Source of the DNA: Bradyrhizobium_A sp052115025
Lineage (GTDB): Bacteria; Pseudomonadota; Alphaproteobacteria; Rhizobiales; Xanthobacteraceae
Reading direction: 5' to 3'
NCBI RefSeq assembly: GCF_052115025.1
Contig: NZ_JBFRFW010000020.1
Span: 61,217-125,216 of the forward strand
DNA: 64,000 nt
The notes beneath the pieces are model-generated. The model was not told the DNA's origin and ran no database searches. It was given only the letters and a program-made list of their open reading frames with translations. This document shows, piece by piece, positions 49,526 through 58,774 of the stretch. The translations under genes and the position numbers were made by a program. Each line of letters begins with the position of its first letter. Positions within the stretch are counted from its first letter, which is position 1.

Positions 49526-50218
49526 TTGACCGACGACACGACGTCGCAGCCCCGACGGGCGATCTCGCACAAGACGGTGGCCGGAGCGGTAACCGACGCC
49601 CTGCGGGAGCGGATTTTGAGCGGCGCGCTGCTGCCGGGCGCGCAGCTGCGCCAGGACGCGCTCGCCGAGGAGTTCGCCGTCAGCCGCATCCCGGTGCGGG
49701 AGGCGCTGCTGCAGCTCGAAGCCAGCGGCCTCGTGAAGATCATGCCGCATCGCGGCGCCATCGTCTCCAGCCTGTCGGTCGACGAGATCGCGGATGTCTT
49801 CCAGTTGCGGGCGTCGCTGGAGCCGCAACTGCTGCTGCTGTCGGCGCGCAAGTTCAGCGCTCAGGATTATCAGGAGCTGCGCAGCCTCAAGGACGAGTAC
49901 AGCGTGGCGCTGGACCATGGCCGCGTCACCGAATGGGGCGAGCTCAACCGCCGCTTTCATCTCGCGCTGCTGAAGCATTCGGGACGGCCGCGGACCTACG
50001 CCATCGTATCCTCCCTGCTGCAGGACTGCGATCGCCCGACCCGCCTGCAGCTCTCCGTCAGCGGCGACGTGGCGCGGGCGGACATGGAGCACAGTGAGAT
50101 TCTCGAGCTGTGCGCCGCGCGTGACTTCGACAAGGCCGCCGACCTGCTGCGCCGTCACATCGAGAACGCCGCCCAGTCGCTGATCGAGATTTACCGCCGC
50201 TCAGCGGCAGGGGGGTGA
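49526..50218 (+). CDS. FCD-type GntR family regulator
   Basis: The 230-residue protein has a GntR winged helix (ALRERILSGALLPGAQLRQD, then EFAVSRIPVREALLQLEASGL) and an FCD ligand domain. It starts at TTG 49526 with GAGGAAG about 9 bases upstream. It is divergent from the livG-livF-SBP-livH-livM-dapA-like operon and likely represses it until the substrate arrives. The two 16-bp repeats in the spacer are its likely binding sites. Confidence 0.9.
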   Translation: MTDDTTSQPRRAISHKTVAGAVTDALRERILSGALLPGAQLRQDALAEEFAVSRIPVREALLQLEASGLVKIMPHRGAIVSSLSVDEIADVFQLRASLEPQLLLLSARKFSAQDYQELRSLKDEYSVALDHGRVTEWGELNRRFHLALLKHSGRPRTYAIVSSLLQDCDRPTRLQLSVSGDVARADMEHSEILELCAARDFDKAADLLRRHIENAAQSLIEIYRRSAAGG

Positions 50219-50315
50219 GGCGGCCCCCTCCCTGTATCCTTCGGCACGCGTCGCCGCACCGGAGATGCTAAGCTCAACGTGGACGATTCACGCCGTCAGC
50301 GGGGAGCAGAGAGTG

Positions 50316-50663
50316 ATGACGGCCGGCGAGCTCCATCTGCGCGCCCTCTACCAACGGCTCAAGCAGATCTGGAGCGGCGAGACCGGCCGCCACTGGCGGC
50401 CGGATCGCCCGGCCGATGGCCAGTGCTCGGTGACCGCGCTCGTGGCGCACGACCTGCTCGGCGGCGAGATTCTCAAAACCGACGTGAACGGCGCCTGGCA
50501 CTTCTACAACCACATCGCCGGCCGGCGGATCGACTTCACCGCCGAGCAGTTCGAGAGCCCGATCGGCTATGACGACCTGCCGAGCAGCCGGAAAGAAGCG
50601 CTGGAAGATTGCACAGCGGAGCAATACCGGCAGCTGCGCGCTCGGGTCGTGGCAGGCACCTGA
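50316..50663 (+). CDS. YunG-like protein
   Basis: The 115-residue protein matches the YunG family: YQRLKQIWSGETGRHWRPD, GQCSVTALVAHDLLGGEILK, and WHFYNHIAGRRIDFTAEQFE. The cysteine in GQCSVTAL and the histidine in HFYNH look like the Cys-His pair of a papain-like fold, but the role is unknown. The ATG at 50316 has GAGAG before it. The gene is a single unit between the GntR and NrtR-like genes. Confidence 0.75.
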   Translation: MTAGELHLRALYQRLKQIWSGETGRHWRPDRPADGQCSVTALVAHDLLGGEILKTDVNGAWHFYNHIAGRRIDFTAEQFESPIGYDDLPSSRKEALEDCTAEQYRQLRARVVAGT

Positions 50664-50816
50664 CGCCTTGCGCCCGCAAGACCATTCCTCCGCCGACATG
50701 GCCGGAGTTATCCCGGCCGTTGGATGACGCTCCCGGCGGTTTGACCTACACTCGCGCGACACGCCGACCGCTCCAGCGATTCCCTCTGCCATCCGAGCCC
50801 GACCGACGCGCACCCG

Positions 50817-51800
50817 ATGTCCGACAAGCTGCTCAGGCCCATCGAAATCGGTCTCACCGCCGCGATCGTGGCGATCGAGGCCAACGAGCCGCTGGTGCTG
50901 ACCGCGCCGGGCGGCGACGGCGACAGGTTGCGCGGTCTGCCGTTCGGCCCGTTCGACGCGGTCGCGCACCGCACCTTCGAAATGGGGCTGCGCGCCTGGG
51001 TGGAGGAGCAGTCCGGCCTGCATCTTGGCTATGTCGAGCAGCTCTACACTTTCGGCGACCAGGGCCGCCATGCGCGCCCCGGCGACACCGACGCTCACAT
51101 CGTCTCGGTCGGCTATCTCGCCCTGACGCGGCTCACCGACGCCGCCTCCCAGCCGCATGTCGCCGGGGCGACCTTCGAGCCGTGGTACCGCTACTTCCCC
51201 TGGGAGGACTGGCGCACCGCACGTCCCGAGCTGATCGAGAAGCAGATCCTGCCGGCGCTGACCGCGTGGGCGGCCGAACCCGAAGCGCCGAACGCCAGCC
51301 GTGCGCTGCCGCGCGCCGATCGCGTGCGGCTGTATTTTGGCGCCGACGGCGCCCAGTGGGACGAAGAGCGCGTGCTCGACCGTTACGAGCTGCTGTACGA
51401 AGCCGGCCTCGTGGAGGAGGCGCGCCGCGACGGCCGGCCTGCGGCGCTGGCACGCGCCGCGCTGCCGCCGCTCGGCGCGGCGATGCGTTTCGACCACCGC
51501 CGCATCCTTGCCACCGCGATCGCGCGGCTGCGCGCCAAACTGAAATATCGTCCCGTGGTGTTTGAACTGTTGTCGCCCGAATTCACACTCACGGAATTGC
51601 AGCATACCGTGGAAGCGATCTCGGGACGGCATCTGCACAAGCAGAACTTTCGCCGCCTGGTCGAAGCCGGCGCCCTTGTCGAGCCCACCGGCGAGATGTC
51701 GCTGCGCACCGGCGGCCGCCCCGCCGCGCTGTTTCGCTTTCGTCGCGAGGTGCTGCAGGAACGGCCGGCGCCGGGCCTGCGCGTGCGCGGCCGGCGCTGA
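50817..51800 (+). CDS. NrtR-like NUDIX-domain transcription factor
   Basis: The 327-residue protein has an N-terminal NUDIX-like domain in which the catalytic box is degenerate (FDAVAHRTFEMGLRAWVEEQ lacks the REUXEE order), and a C-terminal winged-helix domain with FELLSPEFTLTELQHTVEAI, HKQNFRRLV and EMSLRTGGRPAALFRF. This is the layout of NrtR/NadQ-type regulators of NAD metabolism, which bind ADP-ribose or ATP but do not hydrolyse it. No NAD genes are adjacent, so its targets are elsewhere. Confidence 0.85.
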   Translation: MSDKLLRPIEIGLTAAIVAIEANEPLVLTAPGGDGDRLRGLPFGPFDAVAHRTFEMGLRAWVEEQSGLHLGYVEQLYTFGDQGRHARPGDTDAHIVSVGYLALTRLTDAASQPHVAGATFEPWYRYFPWEDWRTARPELIEKQILPALTAWAAEPEAPNASRALPRADRVRLYFGADGAQWDEERVLDRYELLYEAGLVEEARRDGRPAALARAALPPLGAAMRFDHRRILATAIARLRAKLKYRPVVFELLSPEFTLTELQHTVEAISGRHLHKQNFRRLVEAGALVEPTGEMSLRTGGRPAALFRFRREVLQERPAPGLRVRGRR

Positions 51801-51859
51801 ACTTTGTCGCTGCCGGCGCCCACCCATGGTGGCGGCGGGCCGGCTGGTCTGGAGGTCCG

Positions 51860-54535
51860 ATGGAATTTCTTGCCCTGATCATCGCCATCGTGGCCGTGAT
51901 CTTCGCACGCAAGGCATTGAGCCGCAGCGACGCGCTGGCGGCCCGTATCGTGGCGCTCGAAGCCACGCTCAAGGCCGTACTGGCCACACCCGCGTCAAGC
52001 GCGGCTGTGCCGGAGGCGACGCCCGCGCACGAACCGCAGGTGACGGTCGCGCCGACGCTTCCCGTTCTCGACATCCCGCGGGCGACACCGAGCCCGTCCC
52101 CACCGCCACCGCCAGTGGAGGACATGGCCGCGCCGCCTGCGATCGACACGCCGCCAACCGTGCCATCGGCACGGCCCGGCCTCGAGGAGCGGCTGGGCAC
52201 GCGCTGGACGGTCTGGCTCGGCGGCCTGACACTCGCGCTCGGCGGCATTTTCCTGGTGCGCTACTCCATCGAGCAGGGCCTGATCGGCCCGGCGGTGCGG
52301 GTGCTGCTCGGCGGCCTGTTCGCCGTAGCGCTGCTCCTCACCGGTGAGTTCGCCCGGCGCAAGGACAGCGTCGCGCAACTGCCGGTGCTGCCGATCGCCA
52401 ACATCCCGGCGATCCTCACCGCCGCCGGCACCGTGGTGGCCTTCGCCACCGTCTATGTTGCCTACGCGCTCTACGACTTCCTCGCGCCCGCCGCCGCCTT
52501 CCTGCTGCTCGGCGCCGTTGCTCTCGGCACGCTCGCCGCCGCGCTGCTGCACGGACCTGCGCTCGGCGGCCTCGGCCTCGCCGCCGCCTTCGTCACCCCG
52601 GTCCTGGTGTCGTCGGGAACGCCAGACTACTGGGCGCTCTATATCTATCTTGCGGTGGTGACAGCAGCGGCCTTCGCGCTGGCACGGCTGCGGCTGTGGC
52701 GCTGGCTTGCGGTCACCACCATCGTGTTCGCGCTGCTCTGGCTTGCGCCCTGCCTGCAATGCGGCCCGGCGATGATCGGGCCTCACGCATTCCATGTCAT
52801 TGCCGGCTTCATCCTCGCCGCCGTCCTCGTGGTCTGCGGCTTCCTGTTCGGCCCGGCCATGGACGAAGGCAGCATCGAGCCGGTATCGTCCGGCGCGCTC
52901 GCCGCCTACCTGCTCGGCGCCACCTTGATCGTGCTCGCCGCCGGCCATGCACCCGCCACCCTGATCGTGTTCACCGCGCTGGTCGCCGCCACCCTCGCGG
53001 TGGCCTGGCGCGCGGAGGCTGCGGTCGCCGCGGTCGGCGCCGCCGCCGTGCTTACCGCCATCGTGTTCCTGGCGTGGACGGTCCGCATCGATATCGGCGA
53101 GCTGACGCTGCCCGGCGGCGCCATGCCGGGCGTGGCGCCGCGACCGTATGACGCCTCCATCACGACCCATCTCACCGCCGCCGCGGTGATCGCGGCCGGC
53201 TTCGGCCTGACCGGCTTCGCCGCGCAGGGCCGCTCGGTCAGCGCGATCGTCCCGGTGATCTGGGCGGCCGCGGCGACGTTCACACCGCTGGCGCTTCTGA
53301 TCACGCTGTACGCCCGGATCGCCGTCTTCGACCGCTCGATCCCGTTCGCAATTGGCGCGGTGGTCCTCGCCGCGGCATTCGCGGCGGCGACCGAGCTGTT
53401 GAGCAAGCGCGAGCACCGCCCGGGCCTTGCGATCGCCATCGCATTGTTCGCCGCCGCGACACTGGGTGCGCTCGCGCTGGCGCTCACCTTCGCGCTGGAG
53501 AAGGGGTGGCTGACCATCGCGCTGGCGCTGATGTGCGCCGGCACCGCCTGGATCTCGCTGCAACGGCCGATCCCGTTCCTGCGCTGGCTGGCGGCCATTC
53601 TCGCCGCCGTCGTCACATTGCGCATCGGCTACGAGCCGCGGATCGCCGGCGATGCGGTCGGCGCGACGCCGATCTTCAACTGGCTGCTGTGGGGCTATGG
53701 CGTGCCGGCACTGTCGTTCTGGACCGCCGCCTATGTGCTGCGCCGGCGCGGTGACGATATCCCGCTGCGGATGGTGGAGACCGCCGCGATCCTGTTCACG
53801 GTTCTGCTCGCCTTCATGGAGATCCGCCATGCGGTCAACCAGGGCGATGTCTATGCGGCGAGCGCCGATCTGACCGAGGTGGCGCTGCAGGTCTGCGTCG
53901 CTCTCGCCATGGCGATCGGCCTCGAGCGGCTGCGGCTACACAGCGGCAGCATCGTGCATAATGCCGGCGCGATCGTGCTGACCGCCATCGCCGGCGGCGG
54001 CGTCGCCTTCGGCCTGCTGACCTCGGAGTGGCCGCCCCTCACCGGCGCCGAAGTCGGTGGTGCGGTCATCGGCCTGCTCACGCTCGGTTACGCGCTGCCG
54101 GCCGTGCTGGCGCTGGCCCTCTCCCGCACCGTCATGCCGCCACGACGGCCCGCGGCCTACGCCCACACCATCGCCGCCGCCGCGCTGGTGCTGGCGCTCG
54201 CGTTCGTCAGCCTCGAGGTCCGGCGCTTCTACCACGGCCCGGTGCTGACCGGGACGACCACGGATTCGGAGCAATATGCCTATTCGGTGGTGTGGCTGCT
54301 GTTCGGCGTGGCGCTGCTCGCCGCCGGCTTCCTGCTCACCTCACAGCGAGCCCGCCTCGCCTCCGCCGTCATCATCGGCCTGACCGTGCTGAAGGTGTTC
54401 GTCATCGACATGTCGGTGCTGACCGGCGTCTACCGCGCCCTGTCCTTCATCGGCCTTGGCCTCGTGCTGGTGGCGATCGGCTGGCTCTATCAGCGGATCC
54501 TGCTGCGCCAGCGTGCCCCCAGCGAGCCGGCTTGA
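51860..54535 (+). CDS. DUF2339 domain large membrane protein
   Basis: The 891-residue protein has an N-terminal membrane anchor (MEFLALIIAIVAVIFARKAL), a Pro-rich linker (residues about 60-100, with a run of PSPPPPPP), then LEERLGTRWTVWLGGLTLAL and over 20 further hydrophobic segments. This is the DUF2339 family of unknown function, frequent in Proteobacteria. It stands alone on the plus strand. The segments repeat in size like a bundle of helices; a transport role is possible but not shown. Confidence 0.88.
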   Translation: MEFLALIIAIVAVIFARKALSRSDALAARIVALEATLKAVLATPASSAAVPEATPAHEPQVTVAPTLPVLDIPRATPSPSPPPPPVEDMAAPPAIDTPPTVPSARPGLEERLGTRWTVWLGGLTLALGGIFLVRYSIEQGLIGPAVRVLLGGLFAVALLLTGEFARRKDSVAQLPVLPIANIPAILTAAGTVVAFATVYVAYALYDFLAPAAAFLLLGAVALGTLAAALLHGPALGGLGLAAAFVTPVLVSSGTPDYWALYIYLAVVTAAAFALARLRLWRWLAVTTIVFALLWLAPCLQCGPAMIGPHAFHVIAGFILAAVLVVCGFLFGPAMDEGSIEPVSSGALAAYLLGATLIVLAAGHAPATLIVFTALVAATLAVAWRAEAAVAAVGAAAVLTAIVFLAWTVRIDIGELTLPGGAMPGVAPRPYDASITTHLTAAAVIAAGFGLTGFAAQGRSVSAIVPVIWAAAATFTPLALLITLYARIAVFDRSIPFAIGAVVLAAAFAAATELLSKREHRPGLAIAIALFAAATLGALALALTFALEKGWLTIALALMCAGTAWISLQRPIPFLRWLAAILAAVVTLRIGYEPRIAGDAVGATPIFNWLLWGYGVPALSFWTAAYVLRRRGDDIPLRMVETAAILFTVLLAFMEIRHAVNQGDVYAASADLTEVALQVCVALAMAIGLERLRLHSGSIVHNAGAIVLTAIAGGGVAFGLLTSEWPPLTGAEVGGAVIGLLTLGYALPAVLALALSRTVMPPRRPAAYAHTIAAAALVLALAFVSLEVRRFYHGPVLTGTTTDSEQYAYSVVWLLFGVALLAAGFLLTSQRARLASAVIIGLTVLKVFVIDMSVLTGVYRALSFIGLGLVLVAIGWLYQRILLRQRAPSEPA

Positions 54536-54551
54536 GCTGCCTGCGCCATCC

Positions 54552-54578
54552 GTCGCCGCTCTGATGAGCGGCGGCGAC
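54552..54578. terminator. GC-rich hairpin after DUF2339 gene
   Basis: GTCGCCGC (54552-54559) and GCGGCGAC (54571-54578) pair across an 11-base loop, between convergent stop codons. No T-run follows. Confidence 0.5.
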
Positions 54579-54600
54579 ATCAGAGGACGCACAAGACGGG

Positions 54601-54909
54601 TCAGCGCGCGAGGTCGCTCAGGCGCAGCGTGGCCGGCTCGAACCGGTCACAGCGAATGCCGAAGCGGTCACCCCGCCGCAGCGTCTTGTGCCAGGGCAGT
54701 GTTTCGAACAGCGTGGTCTGGTAGGGCACACCGCTCTGCGGCGTGATCTCCAGCGTCGCCTTCACAAGCCACGATCCGTAGAGCGCGAACGGAAGCTCGT
54801 CGGCATGCAGCACGGACACGACGCAAACCGGCGCCGGCGCCGCTCCGGCCCGCGTGGTCGCGAGCGGCCCGAGCAGCACTGTCAGAACAAGGATCGCCGC
54901 GTATTTCAA
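54601..54909 (-). CDS. small secreted protein, TTG start
   Basis: The 102-residue product starts at TTG 54909 (LKYAAILVLTVLLGPLATTR, signal peptide ending near residue 24), with GGAGA 8 bases upstream. The mature part has cysteines in APVCVV and GIRCDR that may form a disulfide, and a Pro-rich, strand-rich sequence with LHADELPFALYGSW. I do not recognise the family. The frame continues upstream without homology. It is convergent with the DUF2339 gene. Confidence 0.6.
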   Translation of the reverse strand: MKYAAILVLTVLLGPLATTRAGAAPAPVCVVSVLHADELPFALYGSWLVKATLEITPQSGVPYQTTLFETLPWHKTLRRGDRFGIRCDRFEPATLRLSDLAR

Positions 54910-55086
54910 AGGTCGGTCTCCAGAGCGCGAAAGGAGCAGGACGGGTGAGCGGAACAGTGGCGGGACAGGCACGCGAAACCTACCCGGCGCGCCTGACATG
55001 AACCTGACAATAGTAACCTTTGTTGCTCCAGCCATGGATGCATGATCGCGCCCGCGACGTCGACTGTCATTGCTGCGCCCCCGCGA

Positions 55087-55104
55087 TGTCATTTATCACA
55101 GTTG
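55087..55104. promoter_or_regulatory. near-palindromic motif, copy 1 (55087)
   Basis: TGTCATTTATCACAGTTG matches 16 of 18 bases of the motif at 57132-57149 (TGTGATTTATCACATTTG). This copy lies 64 bases before the small gene at 55168. The second copy lies before the response regulator gene. Both contain TGTSATTTATCACA, an almost perfect palindrome that recalls CRP/FNR-family sites but with a 4-base spacer. Confidence 0.5.
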
Positions 55105-55167
55105 GCGCCGGAGGTGATTCCGCCGGTAATCGCGAGCGACATGCGAGTCCCCCCACAGCCGCAGATC

Positions 55168-55440
55168 ATGCCATCGACCAAGCAGACATCGCAACGGCCG
55201 ACATCCCTCAAGGGCTGCGAGGACCCGCTGCCGGCTGCGCAGCAGCCCGCTCGCGCCGGCAGGACCGACAGAGCCGCGACGCGCGGCAAGACCCAGGGCG
55301 ACCGGCAGGCTTTCATGCGCTTCGTCAAGGCCGCACGCAAGGTCGGCCTGCTGGTCAGCCGCGAAACCTACGACCGCTACTACAAGGACACCCCGCCCGC
55401 CGCGGAGGCGGGTGGCAAGGCCAGCGGCAATCAGGCCTGA
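55168..55440 (+). CDS. small basic hypothetical protein
   Basis: The 90-residue product has a Pro/Thr/Arg-rich N-terminal half and a helical RQAFMRFVKAARKVGLLVSR segment near residue 55. No family is recognised. It overlaps the convergent histidine kinase gene by 10 bases. The start is uncertain; ATG 55168 is the nearest one. Support comes only from the presence of the preceding motif and its open frame. Confidence 0.4.
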   Translation: MPSTKQTSQRPTSLKGCEDPLPAAQQPARAGRTDRAATRGKTQGDRQAFMRFVKAARKVGLLVSRETYDRYYKDTPPAAEAGGKASGNQA

Positions 55441-57026
55441 TCCGTCTGCACCGCGACCAGTTTCGGCGGCGCGGCATTCGCACTCCGCCCGGTGCCCGAC
55501 ACCGGAAGGCGGACCGTGAAGCAGGATCCCTGCCCTTCGGTGCTGTCGACCGTGACGCGTCCGCCATGCAGATCGGCCACGATCTTGACGAGGTACAACC
55601 CGACGCCGGTGCCGACAATCCCCGACACGTTGCTGCCGCGGTTATAGCGCCCAAAGATCTCAGCCAGATCCTTGTGCGGAATTCCCATGCCCTGGTCGCG
55701 GACGGCGACCGCGACCTGGCCGCGTTCGACCGAAGCGATGACGGTGATCGGACTGCCGTCGGGTGAATATTTCAGCGCATTGGAAATCAGGTTTCCGAAC
55801 AGCTGGGACAGCAGCTTGGCATCGCCGAACACCGGCAGCGGCACCGTTGCCAGCTGTTGCGAGATCTTCGCCTGCGGCGCGATCTCCCGGTGCAGCTGGC
55901 ACACCTCGGCCAGCACCGTGCGCAGATCGATCTCGGCCGGATGGAAATAGAGCTGGGCGCCGCTGTCGATCAGGCGCGCGCTGTTCAGCAGCTTGTCGAT
56001 CACGGTGGTGATCTGGAGCACGGCGGTGCGGATCTTGCGGGCGCGCGTCACGGTGTCGTCGACCTCGCCGCGATCGCCGAGCTTGATCAGGCGCTGTGCT
56101 TGCCCGTCGATGACAGTGAGCGGCGTGCGAAACTCGTGCGAAGCCATCGACAGGAAATCCTGCTGCAGCTGGGTCAGCAGCTGCTCCTGCGCCAGCTTTT
56201 CCTCCAGCATCGAGGCCTGCTGCGACAGCGAGCGCTGGCTCAGCATCAGCTCGATGGCGTTGGTGCGGAAGATGCCGAGAGCACGCGCCATTTCGCCGAT
56301 CTCGTCGATGCGCTCGGTGCCGCGGATCTCGATGTCGGTGTCGTTGCCGGCGAGCCTGCGCATGCCGGCGGCCAGCTGCTGCAACGGGCGCGAAATGAAG
56401 CGCTTGACGTAGACCAGAGCCGCCATGCCCAGCAGCGCCGCCATCACCATCGCCGCACTGATCCAGCCACGCGCACTGCGATAGGCGGCATCGGCCTCGT
56501 CGCTCGCCGCGTTGGCGCTGGTCACGTTGAGGCGGGTCACCGTGTCCAGGGCGTCGTTGACCACGTCATAGCTCGCCTGCGAGGCCGTGCGGTACAGGTT
56601 GACCGCCTCGGCCGTCTGCCCGGCCTCGTGCAGTTGCAGCACCCGGTCGACCATGCGGCGGTACGCAATCCAACCGTCCTTGAAGCGGGCGTAGAGGCCC
56701 GAGGCCGCCGGCGAACGGCGCAGGCGCTCATAGGCCGCCTGCGCCTGTTCCACCGAATGGCTGAGGCTTTCAAGTTCGCGCTTGCTGGCAGCCGACTCGG
56801 AAGCCGACGACAGCAGGTAGCGCCCCTCCGCCGCCCGGAAATCCGAGGTGAAATTGTTGAGATCGCCGATGACGCGGGTGGCCGGCAGCCAGACGTCGCG
56901 GACATCCGCCGACGAGCGGTTGAACTCGCTCAGGCGCTCGATGCTGAACGATCCGAGCACCGCCACCAGCAGGAAAAAGAACACAAATACCAGGGACAGG
57001 GAGAAGTTCAGCGAGCGCGGATACAT
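55431..57026 (-). CDS. sensor histidine kinase with HAMP domain
   Basis: The 531-residue protein has two membrane segments (residues about 10-30 and 190-210) enclosing a helical periplasmic domain, then a HAMP domain (ISRPLQQLAAGMRRLAGNDT), a dimerisation/phosphoacceptor domain with the phosphorylated histidine in FLSMASHEFRTPLTVIDGQA (His297) and an ATPase domain with FGNLISNALKYSPDGSPITV, DQGMGIPHKDL and GVGLYLVK. The periplasmic helical domain resembles four-helix-bundle chemosensory domains. The start at 57026 is preferred since AGGTGA precedes it. A response regulator is divergent. Confidence 0.9.
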   Translation of the reverse strand: MYPRSLNFSLSLVFVFFFLLVAVLGSFSIERLSEFNRSSADVRDVWLPATRVIGDLNNFTSDFRAAEGRYLLSSASESAASKRELESLSHSVEQAQAAYERLRRSPAASGLYARFKDGWIAYRRMVDRVLQLHEAGQTAEAVNLYRTASQASYDVVNDALDTVTRLNVTSANAASDEADAAYRSARGWISAAMVMAALLGMAALVYVKRFISRPLQQLAAGMRRLAGNDTDIEIRGTERIDEIGEMARALGIFRTNAIELMLSQRSLSQQASMLEEKLAQEQLLTQLQQDFLSMASHEFRTPLTVIDGQAQRLIKLGDRGEVDDTVTRARKIRTAVLQITTVIDKLLNSARLIDSGAQLYFHPAEIDLRTVLAEVCQLHREIAPQAKISQQLATVPLPVFGDAKLLSQLFGNLISNALKYSPDGSPITVIASVERGQVAVAVRDQGMGIPHKDLAEIFGRYNRGSNVSGIVGTGVGLYLVKIVADLHGGRVTVDSTEGQGSCFTVRLPVSGTGRSANAAPPKLVAVQTDQA

Positions 57027-57131
57027 GGTCGTCACCTGAGGCTACGCCCCGAACCGGGCGCTCGAACCGGCGGCGCCATGCAAGGGGCCCGGTTCTGCCG
57101 TTCATCATGACGCTTTGCCGGCCCCGGCTAC

Positions 57132-57149
57132 TGTGATTTATCACATTTG
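57132..57149. promoter_or_regulatory. near-palindromic motif, copy 2 (57132)
   Basis: TGTGATTTATCACATTTG, the second copy of the motif seen at 55087. Its core TGTGATTTATCACA is a perfect palindrome around TTTA. It lies in the divergent gap between the histidine kinase and response regulator genes, 139 bases before the latter's start. Confidence 0.55.
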
Positions 57150-57270
57150 CCCGATCGCGGAAGACCTCGGTATTTTGCCGGGCCAATCGGCTAAGCTGCC
57201 CGTCCGGCCTGATCGCCGGAACGGGCGGCGATATGTTTATGCTATTGTCTTGAGAAGCCGTGTCTTGCCG

Positions 57271-57876
57271 ATGACCCAGACCAAGAAGAAGATCCTGTGT
57301 ATCGAGGACGATCGGGAAACCGCGGCGCTGATCGCCGAGGAACTGACCGAACGGGGCTTCGAGGTCGCCCTCGCCTATGACGGCGGCGAAGGCTTTGCCG
57401 CGATTTTCAAGACCATGCCGGACCTCGTCCTGTGCGACATCAACATGCGGGTGATGTCGGGGTTCGAGGTGCTGGAGCATCTGACCCGGATCGGACCGCG
57501 CTTCAACAACATGCCGTTCGTCTTTCTCACCGCCCTGACCGACCGCAAAAGCGAGCTCAAGGGACGGCAGCTCGGCGCCGACGACTATGTTACCAAGCCG
57601 ATCGATTTCGATGTGCTGGCCGCGATCGTCACCGCCCGGCTTGCCCACATCGCCCGCACCGATGTGTGGGCCCGCGACGTGCAGCTCAACGATCGCGAGG
57701 TGGAGACGCTGACCTGGGTCGCCCGCGGCAAGACGTCGGCGGAGATCGCCCAGATTCTCGGGCTGACCAAGCGCACCGTCGACTTTCATGTCGACAATGC
57801 CCGCATCAAGCTCGGCGTTGCGACCCGCACCCAGGCCGCCATCAAGGCCGTGACCGGGCGGCTGATCGAACCCTAG
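57271..57876 (+). CDS. LuxR-type response regulator
   Basis: The 201-residue protein has a receiver domain (ILCIEDDRETAALIAEELTE, phosphoacceptor Asp56 in DLVLCDINMRVMSGFE, Lys about 108 in VTKP) and a C-terminal LuxR helix-turn-helix with LNDREVETLTWVARGKTSAE, LGLTKRTVDFHVDNARIKLG. The divergent histidine kinase is the likely partner. The 3' end overlaps the convergent hypothetical gene by 35 bases. The ATG at 57271 is the conserved MTQTKKKILCIEDD start. Confidence 0.9.
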   Translation: MTQTKKKILCIEDDRETAALIAEELTERGFEVALAYDGGEGFAAIFKTMPDLVLCDINMRVMSGFEVLEHLTRIGPRFNNMPFVFLTALTDRKSELKGRQLGADDYVTKPIDFDVLAAIVTARLAHIARTDVWARDVQLNDREVETLTWVARGKTSAEIAQILGLTKRTVDFHVDNARIKLGVATRTQAAIKAVTGRLIEP

Positions 57877-58303
57877 GACTGTCCGCTGCCTGCGGGGCCG
57901 GGTCCGGCGCGGCCTTTGCCCCCGCCTGCGCGCTCGCCCGTGACACCAGCCCGGCGACATAATCGGCGGCGTTGTCGGGAAACCAGCCGACGCCGACCCG
58001 CCGCAGCTCATGCGAGGTTCTCTCCGCGCGCCCGAGATCGTCGAGCAGGCGGGCATAGGCGTGCAGGGCCGCCATATCGACATCGCGTGTGGTGTCCGCA
58101 AGCTCCTTGAGCCGGGTCGCCGCAGCGAGGCTCCCCCGCTTCAGCGCGCACTCCGCCGCGATTTCGAGCTCGAGGCGAAGAATGTCGCGGATCTGCTCGC
58201 TCAGGCCGCGATCGGGGCACGACCGCTCCACGGTGGACGATGTGGCCTGCACTGCCGCGGCCGCCGGCTCCGTTCCGATCAGGAAGTCGAACCATCTGCT
58301 CAT
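57842..58303 (-). CDS. hypothetical protein, helical
   Basis: The 153-residue product (ATG 58303, or GTG two codons before) is largely helical (LSEQIRDILRLELEIAAECA, LKELADTTRDVDMAALHAYA) and ends with an Ala/Pro/Arg-rich tail. I see no signal peptide and no known family. Its 3' end overlaps the response regulator gene by 35 bases on the opposite strand. The helical core could be a small repeat or TPR-like fold, but that is a guess. Confidence 0.5.
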   Translation of the reverse strand: MSRWFDFLIGTEPAAAAVQATSSTVERSCPDRGLSEQIRDILRLELEIAAECALKRGSLAAATRLKELADTTRDVDMAALHAYARLLDDLGRAERTSHELRRVGVGWFPDNAADYVAGLVSRASAQAGAKAAPDPAPQAADSPRVRSAARSRP

Positions 58304-58353
58304 GGGCACTTCGCTCGCTCGTCACATCCCCACCCCCGGTGCGGCCGGATCGC

Positions 58354-58734
58354 TCAGGGCCGCCGGATCGACACGCTGTTGCCGCTCAGGATTCCAGTCG
58401 GCGCCGACGAGGAGCCGCCGACGGTCGCGGTCGTCGCGGCCGGCTTGGTCATCGTCGTCCCGTTGACGACCGGCGCGTTGGTGGCGGGGGACACCGCCTT
58501 CGCCGCCTTCGGCGTTGCCGGCTTGACGACCGGCGCAGGCGGGGGCGGCGGGGCGGGCGGAGGTGGCGGTGCAGCCACGACCGGCGCGGGCGCCGGAGGC
58601 GGCGGCGGAACGGCAGGCCCCGTGGAGCCACGAAACTTGATCGTCTTGCGATCCGCGGTGCCGGCCGCCGCGATCGTCATCGTCCCGGTCACCGCGACCA
58701 TCACCGCGATCGCCACACACCAACCCGACTTCAT
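58354..58734 (-). CDS. Pro/Ala-rich secreted protein
   Basis: The 126-residue product has a signal peptide (MKSGWCVAIAVMVAVTGTMT, cleaved near residue 26), followed by RKTIKFRGSTGP and a long Pro/Ala-rich region (VPPPPPAPAPVVAAPPPPPA), then a Thr/Ala-rich tail. It is probably a periplasmic or outer-envelope linker-type protein. AGGAGAG precedes the ATG. No enzymatic motif is seen. It is directly downstream of the RND pump gene, so it may be part of the same operon. Confidence 0.65.
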   Translation of the reverse strand: MKSGWCVAIAVMVAVTGTMTIAAAGTADRKTIKFRGSTGPAVPPPPPAPAPVVAAPPPPPAPPPPPAPVVKPATPKAAKAVSPATNAPVVNGTTMTKPAATTATVGGSSSAPTGILSGNSVSIRRP

Positions 58735-58774
58735 GGCTCTCTCCTGCCGATTGCCGTCAAACATCCGACACGCC

